Source: Toxoplasma gondii ME49 (Eukaryota > Apicomplexa > Conoidasida > Eucoccidiorida > Sarcocystidae). Taken from it: a stretch of DNA of 64,000 nucleotides. The notes under the pieces were generated by a model that saw only the letters and a program-made list of their open reading frames with translations, did no database searches and had not been told where the DNA came from. This document shows, piece after piece, positions 1 to 13,200 of this stretch (the stretch's first letter is position 1; each line of letters starts with the position of its first letter). Both the position numbers and the translations under genes were made by a program. The stretch covers positions 3,187,189 through 3,251,188 of the forward strand of contig NC_031475.1 of the NCBI RefSeq assembly GCF_000006565.2. The letters are read 5' to 3'.

Positions 1-848
1 GAATTCGCCGCTCTGAGAAGATGCCGCTGCTGACATCCACAGAGGTCTTGATGAGTAGTAATGTGCATCATACCTCCGTTCAACAGTCGCTGCTGCTCTC
101 TGTCTCCAGACAATGAACTGAGGTGTGCAGCATTTCCTATGCTCCTTAACATCATAGCTATCTATTTATATCGTACCTGATTGGTAGTTGCTATCATATT
201 ATGCGGTGGGGGAGGCCTGCTCACGCCCCCCAAATGCGTCGCAACGAACACAAGGAATCCGAAAGGGCTTTGCACCAAGACGACAGTAAAGTTGAAAAGA
301 TGAGTGTGCGTGGGGTGTTCACCGTGGCACCCGCATCTCCGGTAACCAGACAGGAAATGAGGATCTTTCCTCGGGACAGGCCCTACAGAAACATGCGGCT
401 GAGTATCTCTGTTACCTTGATACGCGTCCAATTTATGTCATCTTGACAGCTCTTATGCGCAAACGCGTGGACAAAGCCAACTCGGATAATCGGAAACACA
501 CGAACACGTGAAAAACTTCACTGTTAATCACATCAACTGCTGGGGTTGATGCGCTAACATAGAAATGTCCGAATGAAGTCTCACCCACTCACTTGAAAAT
601 AAGATTTCCGTCGGTCTCACAGACAAATACGAAGAAGCAAATGACGCAAGGGCGGGACGAGCACTGCATCACTACTGGGAAACCCCAAAACCCCACTTTC
701 CTCATTTTGACCGCTGTCACCTTCCAGTGCACGAAAAACGCGTTGCAAATCCGTTGTCACGGAGAGAGTCACGAGACGCGATGGAAATGAGAATGGCATC
801 CAGGCGTCAGTCGAGTCGCGGTACGTCACAGGCATGCACAAACTCGCT
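1..848. other. Left-edge intergenic stretch, 3' of the OTU protease gene
   Basis: This stretch lies beyond the stop codon of the minus-strand OTU gene and should contain its 3' untranslated region. Only short overlapping open frames on both strands are present and none resembles a known family. I see no tRNA-like or repeat structure. A gene could enter from the left edge, but nothing here shows it. Confidence 0.5.
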
Positions 849-1940
849 TCACCCTCGTTGTGCGCCCGTCGTTTCCGAGTCGGAGGCCGAAAGGTCGTCG
901 ATGGTGAAGGCGTTGTAGTGTATGGGTGAGATGTACGTGAGGAAGATGTGCCTGACGGCTTCCACATTTTTTCCCGCAGCACCCTGGGGGTCGTATCGCA
1001 GATACCAGTTCGTATCTGTGGAGGTGATGATGTGGATGGTACACTGGAAACTGTCGGCTATGGCACGAACAGACAGTTCGTCTCCCCAGGTCCCGGATCG
1101 CGACATGTTCTTCAGGTACTTTTCAAAGTCGTCAGCCTCGAAGAAGACGCCGTACTCCTCTCTGTGTTCGCGCATGTGCTGCACAGCCCGCGCGCGCACA
1201 ACTCTGTGGTGTTCCTCGGATCCAAACATGTTCCAGGAGCAGGACCGGAACTGGCAGTTCCCGTCGCCCGCAATGTGCACGCTCTTGAATCCCAAAAACC
1301 CTAGGCGCTGTTCAAGCAGCGACTGGCATGCCTTCATTCTCCCGACAGCCCCGACAGCTCTGACACCGTCAGGAGCGTCGGGAGTCCAGGCGTCAAACGA
1401 CTCGCCATCACTCAACGGGCGCTGCGGCGGTTTTGGGGAAGCCGGATCCCGGGGCAAGCTCTCAGCGTACTCGCGTGGGCCAAGACGGGACCCGCGCTGC
1501 GTTTCTCGGTCTGTCCTTCCGCGCGTTGCCGTCTCTGACAAACCCTTTAGACTACCGAGCTTGCCGCGGCTATGCGACGGGCTCTCCAGAGCCACGCGAC
1601 TGCTTCTCCTGCCCCAGAGCGGAAGTACGCGCCTCTGCCCCTCCTGAAATTCCTTGTTCGCTCTCTGCGCAGCTACGCGATTCTTCAGAATCAGGTACGC
1701 CTTCATGACTGTGGCGAAACTACTCACATTCACTTTCCGCGACAGTCGATCCACCACAATCAGGTCTCGCGGGCTCGGCGGCAACATCGCCGGCACTGCG
1801 TCTGTCCGTTCGTGGCTCGCCAGTGACGAGGGCAGCCGCAGCCGGGAAAATCTATGCGTTATTTCGTGTGTGTCATCTCTCGGACTCTCCGCCCGCTCCC
1901 CGTCGTGAGGTGACGGCGCCGAGTTCCGACAGAGCGGCAT
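849..1940 (-). CDS. OTU-domain cysteine protease (putative deubiquitinase)
   Basis: A single-exon frame of 363 codons from the first ATG at 1940; the open frame extends eight codons further but begins with GTG. The first ~200 residues are Arg/Ser/Pro-rich and look disordered. The OTU fold then occupies about residues 202-355. It opens with a helix (KACQSLLEQRLGFLGF) and the box GDGNCQFRS, where Asp226 and Cys229 are the expected catalytic-loop Asp and nucleophile. It closes with SPIHYNAF, where His341 is the expected catalytic His. GTWGDELSVRAIADSF between them is the usual OTU core. OTU enzymes cleave ubiquitin or ubiquitin-like chains; linkage preference cannot be read from sequence. The family call is secure from the three catalytic motifs; the precise orthologue and the true start are not. 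Confidence 0.9.
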   Translation of the reverse strand: MPLCRNSAPSPHDGERAESPRDDTHEITHRFSRLRLPSSLASHERTDAVPAMLPPSPRDLIVVDRLSRKVNVSSFATVMKAYLILKNRVAAQRANKEFQEGQRRVLPLWGRRSSRVALESPSHSRGKLGSLKGLSETATRGRTDRETQRGSRLGPREYAESLPRDPASPKPPQRPLSDGESFDAWTPDAPDGVRAVGAVGRMKACQSLLEQRLGFLGFKSVHIAGDGNCQFRSCSWNMFGSEEHHRVVRARAVQHMREHREEYGVFFEADDFEKYLKNMSRSGTWGDELSVRAIADSFQCTIHIITSTDTNWYLRYDPQGAAGKNVEAVRHIFLTYISPIHYNAFTIDDLSASDSETTGAQRG

Positions 1941-4900
1941 TGTGTGTCGTGCGCGACAAGTCACGGACAGCGGAAAACTTCTGCTCTAATCTTCAATGAA
2001 CCAATGTGCCGCAACGCGAAAAAAAGTGACACCTGAGACGTCGCACTGCGCATGCGTGTCGGCAGCTCTGACTAGTCTTTCGCTTGCAGTCTGGCGCGCC
2101 GACAGGCCGGGCATGTATCGCACCTTGCTTTTTCCTAGTCCAGAAACAAAGCCTCAGCAACTACCATCGCACTCCTTCGGTCCACTCTGTGTAAGCCACA
2201 CAGACGACTTTCACGAGCAGCTGCTCCTTGCGCAGAGGCACTGTCAATGCCACCCACACTGCCACTTGGGGTAGCCTGCCCGTCCAGCACGCTGTGCTCC
2301 AATGGACTTGATAAACCCTTCGACGCATTTACCGACATGGCTTTCTGCAGCTGACAGACTCTCTACAGTGACAGCTGCTGACCAGGAGAGGCCGTTCTCC
2401 CGCGAGACGATAACGTCACGGCGAAGAATCCGGCCTTTCCCCAACCCAGCTGCGGGACGCGCCGCTACCGCCTCTCCGTTTTTCCTGCGAAATTCAAATC
2501 GACATGGCAAGGATGCATCCACACGGGGAGGATGCACAGGATAAAATAAAGGAAGGAACGGTCCAGAGAGCCAGGGACTTGGATCGTCCGAGGAGTCCCA
2601 AAGATAAAAATGCAACGGGAAATTTAGGCCACTTTGCGTCTGTGTTGCTCCCGATTGCTCACTTGTGGCACAAGGGTCGCGAGCACATCCTCTCTGCCAC
2701 CGAAAACGGTTGTTTTCTTTGCCTGTTGAGGATTCTCTCTCCACAGAACCTCTCGGATGAAATGATGCAAATGGCTATCTTGCAATCTTGCGGTGCGCGA
2801 AGGGAAAGTTGAAAAGAGGTTTTACAGTGTTGCATGCTCGTTTTCCAGAGACCAACCCGACCTGGACGTTTCCTCGAGAACGCCGAACGGCAAATACACA
2901 GAAGGAGAGAATGTCAAGATACCAGCTCGACGGAAACGCGCGAGTTGCAGAGAAAGATGCAGTCGAGCGAATACCAAGACAACGCGCACGAACGAGCAGG
3001 CGGCTGTGTCTGTCGCACGTCGAGACTCGCGACGTGAAATCTTTTTCAAATTTAGGTCACCAGCTGGCGACAGAAGGACTCAGATGCAAAAGACTGAAGC
3101 GTCAAAAGAACTCTTCGGTGGTGATTCATAAGCATAACAGTGACGGGGGCGCACGACGTCGGCGCTTGTTCCCGAGACGCGGCTTCTGTATCTTTTGCGT
3201 TGCGCTTTCCTCAGGAAGCGGCGGCACACTGGTCAGAAACGTTTGAGGAGAAACGCCTTTCGCAACCTCAGACGAAAATTCCGAAGGAAGACGAGGCGCC
3301 AAATCTTCCGCTGATGAGCCTTTGCTCAAGACGAAAGAGAAACTTGGGCGTCCGAGCAAATCGACGCGTGGTCACCGTGCTACCATCAGACAGCGAGACT
3401 GGCACCTGACGCCGGTGCGCGGACGCGCTGGGGTCGAGAACCTTTGCGTTTCAATTCTCGTCGCTGTAGAGTCGTTTTTCCTGCTGAAGGGTACGACGCC
3501 GAGTTACCATAGTCTTCTGAGACGGAGGAAGGACATCTAGAGTTGAGGAGGCTCTGGATACAGGCGCCAATCGCCCCGTAACGAGAAAGGCAAGCAGATG
3601 CTCGGGGTCTGGACGGGTAGCTAGCACGAACCAGACCAACTGCTCCCTCCGTTTTCTGCCCTTGAAACAGAGTGACTGTGGCTTCGATGCAAGTGACTTG
3701 CAACATTTCAAAAGGACGTGCAAGCAGTCATCTGAAATAACAGGCATCACTGCCTTGCCAGAGGAGAGTCTCTCAGTAATGTTGATCACAAGGATGTTTG
3801 TAACGGCAGCCAGGAGACGCCAAGGTCCTTTTCTCCCCCTAGGTCTCGCAGCTTTTCTGCCTCAACTAAGTACGGTTTCGCTCGCACCCGGCGGAACAGA
3901 GCAAAGACAAAAAGAAGTGAAATAACGGGGTTCTTTTGCTGAAGGCCGAAATTCGCCAGTAGGCGACCGCGTTGAAGTTGCGGTTTTTTGCATGCCGCAG
4001 ACGTCGAACATCCACTAACTGGACTGGAGCAGCCTTTTTCTCGGTCACTGTTTTCTGTAGATGTGCAACTCAAATTAAGAGCGTTTTCCTGTTCCACCAA
4101 GGGGGATGTTGCATTCCCTCGGTGCTTCCGCCACAGACGCCGCGAGTGACACATATTTTCGGTGTTCTTCTGGGGTGGCGAAGGCTAGCGGTGCAGAAGC
4201 TCATCTGTGCCAAATTGTGCAGAGCGCTCCTCGATTTCGTACACATATAGGGAAGGGACACACATGCACGTTCTTCCGTAGCCCACACTCCTCTTCTGCT
4301 ACGTCAAATGCAGTTTCCGGTGTTGCTCCTGCGCGTCGTTCGATGGGGGTATCTGCGGGTTTTCTATACATGTTGGACTCGCTACTACAGCCATTGGCAC
4401 ATGGGAAGTAGATGCGTCCTCGAGTCTTTCAAGCCGTCCTTCCTATTCTCAGACCTTTTGTCACGAAGAGCTATCCTGCCTCAGAGTGACTCGGAAAACA
4501 CATAGTCTTTCACGTCCGTGTCCGAGAGAAAAACGCCGTTTCCTGCAACACTTGAGAGGTGCTCCAGTTCACCCTAGCCCAGCGTCCTTTTCTCTTGTGC
4601 ATCTGTGTCGACCACAGCATGATCCTGACAAGTTGCCAAGCCATTTTACATCCACCACAAAACTCGTGTCGGTGAAGACTCACCGATTCTGCGCCCCAGC
4701 GTCCTTCGCGTTTCTTCGGTGGTTTCCCCTCCATGCACCAAACTGACAGAACTGTCAGGGCCAGGCTTGTTCAAAGTGAGGTTGAGGTACGCTGTAGCTT
4801 CCACCGGCCGAAATCGAGAAAGAACCTAGGTCCTCTCCAGTGCCAGGGGGGCGCAAAGGCCAAGGAACACGGGGAAAACTGCCTTCTTGAATCAGATGTT

Positions 4901-6659
4901 GTGCGCCTGCAGTTGCAGAGTCACCGCACAGTTGACACTTCTCAACTAGACGAGCGTCGCCAGTGACCCGGCCGTTCTCAATCACTCTTTTCTGGAACGT
5001 CTCTGCTGCGGGCGCGTTCTCGCGGAACGAGGGCGTGGTTGCGTCGGCATATTCACGTCTCCGAAGCTGTACTCTCAGAGAACTGTGCGTTTCAAAGGTG
5101 AACACAGTCTAGAAAGCCGTTGGGGGCATCTGGGCATCATGGCTGTTTACCGCCTTCGGCAGCGCTTGCTGACGCCCATGCTGCCTTCACAAGAAGTGCA
5201 GGATAGGCCAGCGAAGAAGTGCACAAAAACACAAACAAGAGAAGCCGGAATTCTCCGGCTCTTTGGAAGACTGGAACTCCTGCACAAACGTGAAAAGAAG
5301 TCACTGCTTTTCGCCTTCCGGAATGAAGCCCATTTTCCTCAGAGCTCGAAGCGTTTTACCGAACGCGACGCGAGCATGTGAGAACGCAGACAGGGTCCTT
5401 TTCGCCCTCTGCATGCCTCCCCGTGTGACCTTGCCTGCCCTGCGTGTGCCCGATCCGGTTTTCTCGGCATTTCCAGACGTTCAGGAGGTTTCTCGACTTC
5501 GCCTCGCTGCGGACGATCGTGGCGAGAGTTTTGCTGACAGTTCAATCCCCCGAAACTCCTTCTTTCTCGTGTTTTCTCCGAGGAACGGCTCTTGGAGTTC
5601 GACGCTTGTCTTGCCGCCGACAAGGTCTCGGCCGTGCTAGGCGTGTGCCGCCGAAACGCAGTTTCTCCCAGTTTCTCCTACCTTTCTTGCGGAGAAAACC
5701 CGACTTCTTTCCTCTGCGCTCTCCTTGCCGAGAAAGTCCCCTGCAACAGAGATTGCCGCCGCCAACGACGGCCACCGCCTCCAGAAAAACGGCTTTCGCT
5801 GCTCAAGCAGCCGGCACCTCGCGGGGGGTTCTTCGCCGAGACACCGCAGCCGATTCGCGTTCGTCTCTGTCTACCACCTCTCGTCTTTTTTTTTCTCGTC
5901 TGTCAGTCTCTGCGGGAGAATGTCTTCCACTTCCTACTGCTTCCAGGGGAAACAAAGGCCTCGAGAAATCGAGTTTTCCGGTGTCCCCCTACCCTTGCAC
6001 CTTCCGTCCGTTCCCCTTCCAGCTCGAAGACTGCCGTTCGCCGCTCCACGCCCTCGTAAACGGACGTTTTTTCCGCGCCTCAATCGAGGAGAGCGCAAGT
6101 GTGTGTCCGGCGCCTTCCCGGCGCCTTCTGCCCGTCTCCGGTTGCTCAAAAGACTCTCCTCGCTGCGGTTCTTTCCTTCTTAAGAGCATCCGTTGTCGCG
6201 TCCTGACCCTCTCCCCCCCCACCCTCCGCGAGAACGGGGAAAACCTGAACCCTCTGAGAAATGAAGCGCCTCTCGTCAGACGCGGCGACTCGCCACGGAC
6301 TTTCCAGAAAAGTCAACGCGTGGAACTGAGGGCCGCTCTCGAAGGCTCTCTGCCCTGCACCTTGAGCCCAGATGTATTGCGAAGGAAGGCCTGCCGCACT
6401 GCCTCGTCTCGACAAGGTTGTCTCCTGCGCCGCCGGGACTCGACTAAGAAGAATCTTCGCAAACGCTTCACACTCCTCATGTGCTCGAGTTCGGTCCTCG
6501 TTCCCAGGCTCCTCGTTCCTCTCTTCCCCTGTCTCCGCGGGCTCTTCGCGTCCACCGAAAAGCGGTCTTCCTCCTCAAGAAAACGGATCGCCTTTCTGTG
6601 GGGAACATCCGTGTTCTCCCGCTCGGCGTGTGAACTAGGAAGCTCGCAGCGTCTCAACT

Positions 6660-6795
6660 TCTTAAATCTATTTACATTTTAAGTGTAATCATATATGCAT
6701 ATTTGTGTTTAAATAAGGTAAACATAACTGTATACAGATTTATACTATAACCATAAGCATAAATACACATATAGATATATGTATACGTATATGTC
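6660..6795. repeat. AT-rich low-complexity patch
   Basis: A run of about 135 bases with TATATGCATA/TATACATATA-like words, unlike the C+T-rich sequence on both sides. It sits about 500 bases upstream of the GalNAc-transferase start. Similar TA-rich microsatellites recur through the window, mostly inside introns. Confidence 0.7.
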
Positions 6796-7119
6796 TCAGC
6801 GCCGTTGAATCCCCTTCCTGGTGTCCGTCCTGGGAACTGTCGAACTTCTCTTGGTGGGGGATTGTGGGTCGGCGGCGCCTACGCTCTCAACTCGCTTCTG
6901 TCCTCTTCTCGGTTCTTCTGGAGTTCTGATGGTTCCACAAGGACTCCCCGTTACCATTTCGTCCGCTCTTTGACTTCGTTCACTTCCTCTCTGCTGGGCA
7001 AGCGATACGTGAAGGCCCTGGCCTAGGCTGCCATTGTTCTCTCTCCTCGTTCGTTCCCGAGGAGCCTTATTTCTCTCCGTCTTGGCCTCTGTTCTGGTGC
7101 TTCGCCTTCCATTCTCGTC

Positions 7120-7220
7120 TACTCTTCCTTCTCTCCGTCTCTCGCTCTTCATCTCTCCGTCTCTCGCTCTCTGTCTCTCCGTCTCTCGCTCTTCATCTCT
7201 CCGTCTCTCTTCTTCTCTCC
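7120..7220 (+). repeat. Pyrimidine tandem repeat in the probable 5' leader of the GalNAc-transferase gene
   Basis: Imperfect repeats of CTCTCCGTCTCTCGCT alternating with CTTCATCTC words. The tract ends about 60 bases before the ATG at 7281. Pyrimidine-rich leaders are common in coccidian genes, so this is probably untranslated leader or promoter-proximal sequence. Confidence 0.6.
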
Positions 7221-7280
7221 GACCCCGTTGCCTGCTTCCCGGTCTTCGTCTCTTTCTCCGCTCCCTTGCTCTGTTCGACG

Positions 7281-10200
7281 ATGCCGGTCGAGTGCCCAGT
7301 GGGAGGCGGCCAGGAGACGCCGCGAGCCTCGTGGCGGAGGGGAGAGCCGGGCAAGAAGCCGCTGAACTCGAAGCTGGTCGCGCGGCTGCGGCGTCGGTGT
7401 TTGCTTCTGCTCGGATCGCTCTGCGTGAGTGTGGGGATTTTCTGGTGTCTCTTCTCCTCGGGAGTTCTCACGCTGCTCTTCCCCGGCGCCTTCAGCCGCG
7501 ACTCGCCTCAGACGCACTCCCTGGACTTGCATGCACCTGCAGTCGCCGAACTCCACAGCCTCCTCAAAGGCCTGCCCCTCCCGACGCACCACGAAAAAGC
7601 CACCGTCGACAACAGCGCAATCGTCGTCGGCGTCCACGGTGAGACTCTACCGAAGGCGGAGAAGAGGGAGAGGGAGCAGAAGAAGAAGGAGAGGGCGGAC
7701 AAGAGACCGAAGACCAGAGACAAGATGGAGAAGGGAGACCGAGAACGTACACGGTTGCCGAGAGACGGCAAAGAAAGAGTGCAGATTGAAGGACAGGACG
7801 AAACATGCAGAGGAAAAGGAACAGCAAAGACAGATGAAGAGAAGGACGGGAGAAGGAAGAAGACACTGAGGACGAAATCAGTGCGGAGAAACAAGACGAC
7901 GCGGACAAGACAGAAAAGAGAAGATCGAGAAAGAGGTTTACAAGCAGAACTTTGCCCACGGGAGCTCAGCAGGGTCATCCCGTCGGACCTATCATTCGTA
8001 GACCGCAAAAAGAAACGAAGGAGAGTCGTGTCATTCTTTGTGAAGCGTCAACTTCTATGCCCGCGAGGCGTCTGGTCGTCACTCTCCTTTTGCCTGCCTC
8101 CACCGTCTCCTCTTCTCGCTTCTCTTGTCTCGCTCACTCGCCGTGTACGCTCTTTCCCCTTTCTCTCTCTTCTCTTCCAGGCACAGTGAAGGCACCGTAC
8201 AGCAGAGTCGTCGACCATCTGTTGAAGATCGTGGTACTTCCGGTGTTGACAGGAGAGCCGCGTTACGTGACTGGAGACGATTTCTCAGTTATCATTCCTG
8301 TTCGCAATGAAGAGGTGCGTGCCGTCTTCTTCGTGAAACATGGGGGGAGGACGGCCGTCAAATGTCGCTTCTCGATTTGTCTCCGTTCACACTCCACCTC
8401 GAGATGGAAGACCGCCGCCAAGGGTTCCTCTTTTTCTAAAGAACGAGTGCCACACCTGTGTTGTTTTTGAGGGCGCTCCGTGTGAACGTTTTCCGACTTT
8501 TCTCCTTTTTCCTCTGCGTTCTCGTTTTTACTTTCCCCCCTGCTTTCTCCCTCTTTTCCGTCTTTTTTCTTCACCACTCGCGCCATCTTTTTGTCTCTCT
8601 CTCTTTACACATTCTTTATACAGTAAAGACAAGAATTGTTCGTCTGTAAATTCAAAAATAGCTGCAGAGTCTGCTGTTCACCACGTTTCACCACATCCCA
8701 CCTTCGGTCCGCTCTGAGCCTCTCTTTATCTGGTGTCTGTACAGAGCGCGTCTTTGCTCGCAGAGCCTTGGGCGTCGGAGAGACCCGCGTCTTTTCTGAC
8801 TTTTTCAAGTGCAGTTCAGGAAGAAAATGCGCTCGACACTTTGCGCCAGTTGGATCCCGTTGTCTCCTCGGGATTGTTCCGCGTTTTCCACTGATTCAAA
8901 AGCGCGTTTCTGCTTCGAGTTTGACGTTTCACTTCCGTTTGCTTTTTCGCGCCTTCGTACTCAGATTTCCGTTCAAGTTGAAGCCGCTACGTCTTGACGT
9001 TCTGTTGTTCAGGCGTATCTTCCCAAGACGTTGACTTTCTTGTTCGAAGTAACTCCAATCGAGCGCATCCGCGAGGTGATTGTCGTCGACGACCACAGCG
9101 ACAAGCCGATAAAAGCAATTCTGGAGAAGACGCTTCCTCAACACATCCTCGACAAGACGCGCATCATCCGCTTCGGTAAAAAGAGACGTAAAAGAAGTGA
9201 AAAAAGCGAGAAAGACGAGGCGAGGGAGACACGGTCTGCACAGGGACGCTCCAGTCTGGTGACGCAGAGGAGAGGCACTCAAGAGATTTCGCACCGTAAA
9301 TGAAGAGAGGGAAAACAAGAGACTCTCCAGTCTTCTATGCGCCGCCGTGGATGTACGCCGCATCCGTAGTTGTAACGAGCAGCTGCCTTTCTTCTACAGA
9401 AATACCAATGCAATCACAAATCGACGCACTCTCCTTGTACCTGCACATATCTGTACATCAGGAGTACGTAGGCCCGGCCACGGGGACCACAGAGTCATAC
9501 GCCTCCGCAGACGACGAGAAAAATCTGCATGCATTTGCGTACGCAGGCGGTTTCAAGAGCAGTTTTCCCATGGAAAGTAGAGGCTGTTGTGTTGCTTCCT
9601 TCTCTCTGGTTTTCCAGACTCGCCTCAAGGCTTAATTCGCGGACGGGTGGCGGGAGCAGCGATTGCGACAAGCGACAACTTTTTCTTTCTCGACGGACAC
9701 TGCAGACCGAAGGTCGGCTGGGCGGAGCCTCTCCTCGCGCATTTGAAAACCAATTACCGGAGAATTGCTTGCCCCAAGATTTACGTAGGTCTGCGGTGGA
9801 AGAGGATCGAACCGCCTCGGAAAAAAAGAAGAAAGTCAAGGCCAGCTATCTCGTCACAGAACAAGAACGGAAAGTGGAAGAGAGACCGTTCAGTAGCAGG
9901 AGTGCACCTCAGTGTGCCAACGACTTCTCCAGTGTCTGGGCGTCTAGCTTCAGTTGTTATCTGATTGGTATTGCATGCCCTGAGTACGTATAAGGAAATG
10001 CATTTCAGTGCAAGAGAAGCGCTTTCGAGAGGAAGAGCATGCATGTCGCGTAGTCAGCCCAACCGTCCAGGTCTAGGAGCGACGTGGGTAAGACCTGTGA
10101 GTGGAGGCTGGGTTTCGAAAAGGAACTCTTGTCAAGGATTCAGCGAATTTGGCGACTGCTGCAAACTTCGCGGACTGTGGCGAATTCCGTTCTTCCACCT

Positions 10201-13200
10201 CGAAACCGAGAGTCAACGTGCTCGGGAAGGTGCAGCCGCCCAGAAGAGAAAAGGGGGAAGAGAGCGGCGAAGGCGACCGAGAAAACGAGGCTTGTGAAGT
10301 TCGTCTAAAGGAGACAGAACGCTTTCCTGTGTGGGTGTACAAAGAGCGAGAAGGATTTGAGTGCGTAAAGAGTCTCACGAGAGAGAAAGGAGACGCGCAA
10401 TGGGGAAACGCAGCCTCCGAGCACACGGGGGGCGGGAGGGAAGGGGACAGAGGCAACAGCCACAGTTTCCAGATGGAGGGAAGTGATTTGGTATCGGTAT
10501 CTTGCAACTACGGGCGGTGGATTAGAGATCTTCAGAGACCAACGAGACCGAGTCCTCCGGACAGAGAAAGCATCAAGCGAAGGTGATCCTTCGACGCGAG
10601 CTCGCCTCGGAACGTCATCGTGAAGAAGAGAAAAACTCCGAGCGACGGGGAGAAACGCTTGCTGTGGAAGCTGGTGTCGACAGGACCTTGGGATTCAAGA
10701 TTCGCTGAAATTCAGATGCGCCATGTTCTCGAACCCGCATGCAGTTGTGTGCTCACCTTGCTCTCTTTTTTTTCTCCTGTAGAATTCGTCACGTGTTCCC
10801 TCCCTTTCTTCTCCCTCCTCTTTATTCAGCATCTCGGCGTTCTCCATCCGCTCTCTCTGCGTTTGCCTCGGCGCCATCTGTAGCCGTTTAAGAAGAGAGC
10901 TGGGCAGCGAGATCTTGCTGTTTGCCTTCAGGATATTTACCTGGACTCCTGGGAAGACGTCGGCACCCACGGAACGAAGATGATGTTTGAGTGGACTTTC
11001 GAATTCGGCTGGTTTGAAGACCTCGAAGACGAAGTCCCCGTGCTTGCAGGCGGCATTCTCGCGATGACTAAGAAGTGGTGGATTGAGTCCGGTGAGGCTT
11101 CTGGAAGGCGTCGAGCCAAGGACCTGATCTTGCTTCTGCGTCTCATGCTCGGATTCCCAGTCTTCTACACCTGGAAAAAGGGATGGAAAGTAAAACTCCA
11201 GCGAAACAGATACAGAATGCCAAGTTGTTTATGACTGCTGGACGCCCCGCCCCGATGGACAGCTTATGAAACAGCTGAAAGTGCGAGGTTTCAGACAAGT
11301 TGGACATCCAGGTTATTCCACGTCGGTAAAGGAGTCTGTGGGCAAGGAAGGTCGGAAGGACCTCGGATCTCTCAGTGTTTCCGAGTTCGTGTGTACTCAA
11401 CGGATCTGTCTGTAGCTCGGCGTCTGTGTCGGCGTTCGAGGCGCTACGCCTGCAGACGCATGCACTTTCGGGTGTATGTACACCTGGAGTTGGGGCTTTT
11501 GGGCATAGTGCCTTTCGAACTCCGAGTTCCTTGGCGTTCTCTGGAGAAGAGTACACGTGCATTTCGCGGTTTCCACCTTCTTTTTCCTCCTCGAAGAGGC
11601 AGCAGAAACTGGTAAACGCGTCGCTGTCTCCATGCACACTTTATCGCAGGGCTGTACGACGAAGGCATGCTCGAGTGGGGTGGAGAAAATCTGGAGCAGT
11701 CGATTCGCTCCTGGCTCTGCGGAGGCGAAATCGTGGCCGTGCAGGAGTCAAAAATCGGACACATTTTCTCGAGGCCTCCGAAACCGAATCCAGGAAATCG
11801 ACTTGTCATACAGGTAGAAGAAGAAACGCCGGAGACAGCAAAAACGAAGGGAGACGAAGAAGAGAGAAATCTGTGGGAGAAAGGGGGAAGAAGGAAGGAA
11901 GGATACAGAGAGAGAACAACAGAGAAAACAAACATAAACGAAATCGAGGAGAGAGAAGAAGAGAGAGAACAGAGGCAGGGCAACACGGTGGAGGTCAAGA
12001 GAGAGGCAGTAGGGAAGCAAGGACCGAAGCATGCGTGCCAGAGAGCGAACAGAGAGAAAAGAAGCGGTCCGAGGACGAGGGAACAGGGTGAGAACGAAGT
12101 CTGGGACGAGGAGAAGAGAAGAGGAAGTGCAAGAGAGAGGAGAGCGAGGACAGAGGCAAGAGAAGAAGAGAAAACATTCTGTTCCACCGCGGCCCAAAGA
12201 TGCCAGTTCGCGTGTATTTCAGGTCCAGAAGAATCAGAAACGCGGAGCGAAAGTCTGGCTGGACGAGTACTACTTTTTATTCTACAAGTACCACCGGGAA
12301 GTGCGTGGACACCAGGAAGGCGACATTACGCAGCGAAAGAAACTGCGGTACGAACAGTTGACTTGCATGCCATTCCAGTGGTACGTGGAGAAATTCAAAA
12401 CTGCCTTCGACCGCAAGGGACTTCTCGACCACAACTTCTTCCACATTGAACACGAACAAACAGGTAACCGAAAAAAACAAACGTCCATAGATAGACATAT
12501 ATACAAATATTTACATATATAGATATATACATATATCTATATGTATACATATACATCTTTATAGATATATACATTATATACATAAACATACATACATCTA
12601 TTTAGATATTTATATATATATATATATATACATATATATGTATATATATGTGCATATACCTGTATCGACATGCTGGACTCTCTCCTGTATTTATTTTCCC
12701 GTGACTCGTCTACGTGTGTAGAACCAGACGTATCAACTCAGGATACCAGCAAAAATCTGTAGACGTATCGATACGTAAATGCATTGTTGTCTGCATGCAC
12801 GTCCAGATACACAACTACATGCATTTGCTTTTTTCATTGCTGGTGCATGCACCTGGTGTGGTAGAGACGTCGGATCGACGGTTCTGTTTTTTTCAGGCCT
12901 GTGTCTCTCCTCTGCGTACACCCCCGGTTTTCCCGACCACCGTCTCGTGTTGGAGCCTTGCGATCTCCACGCCCGTCTCCAGGTGAGGCTTTCTCGTTTG
13001 CTGTTTCGGCGCGAAATTGCGTCTGAGAGGGAAGAAACGCATTTTTTTGGAGACAGGGTCTTCGCGGATGAACATGGATTGAACGTGTGAAGGCGAAGCG
13101 TCAAAGCGGCTTGGAGGCATTGCCGTCGCTGTGAGAGCCCAGAGGTTTTCTCGATTTCTTCCTGTGACAGAAAGAGCCTTCGTTTTTTTCGCAGTTCCGC

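Larger units (their letters stand above)
1941..7280. other. Divergent intergenic region between OTU protease and GalNAc-transferase
   Basis: About 5.3 kb between two genes pointing away from each other, so promoters and 5' leaders of both should be here. Sequence from about 5400 to 6650 is strongly C+T-rich and holds a long plus-strand frame (5444-6682) that starts with GTG and has no recognisable domain. An AT-rich patch lies at 6660-6795 and a CTCTCCGTCTCTCGCT-type pyrimidine repeat at about 7120-7220, just before the GalNAc-transferase start. No other gene is supported. Confidence 0.5.
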
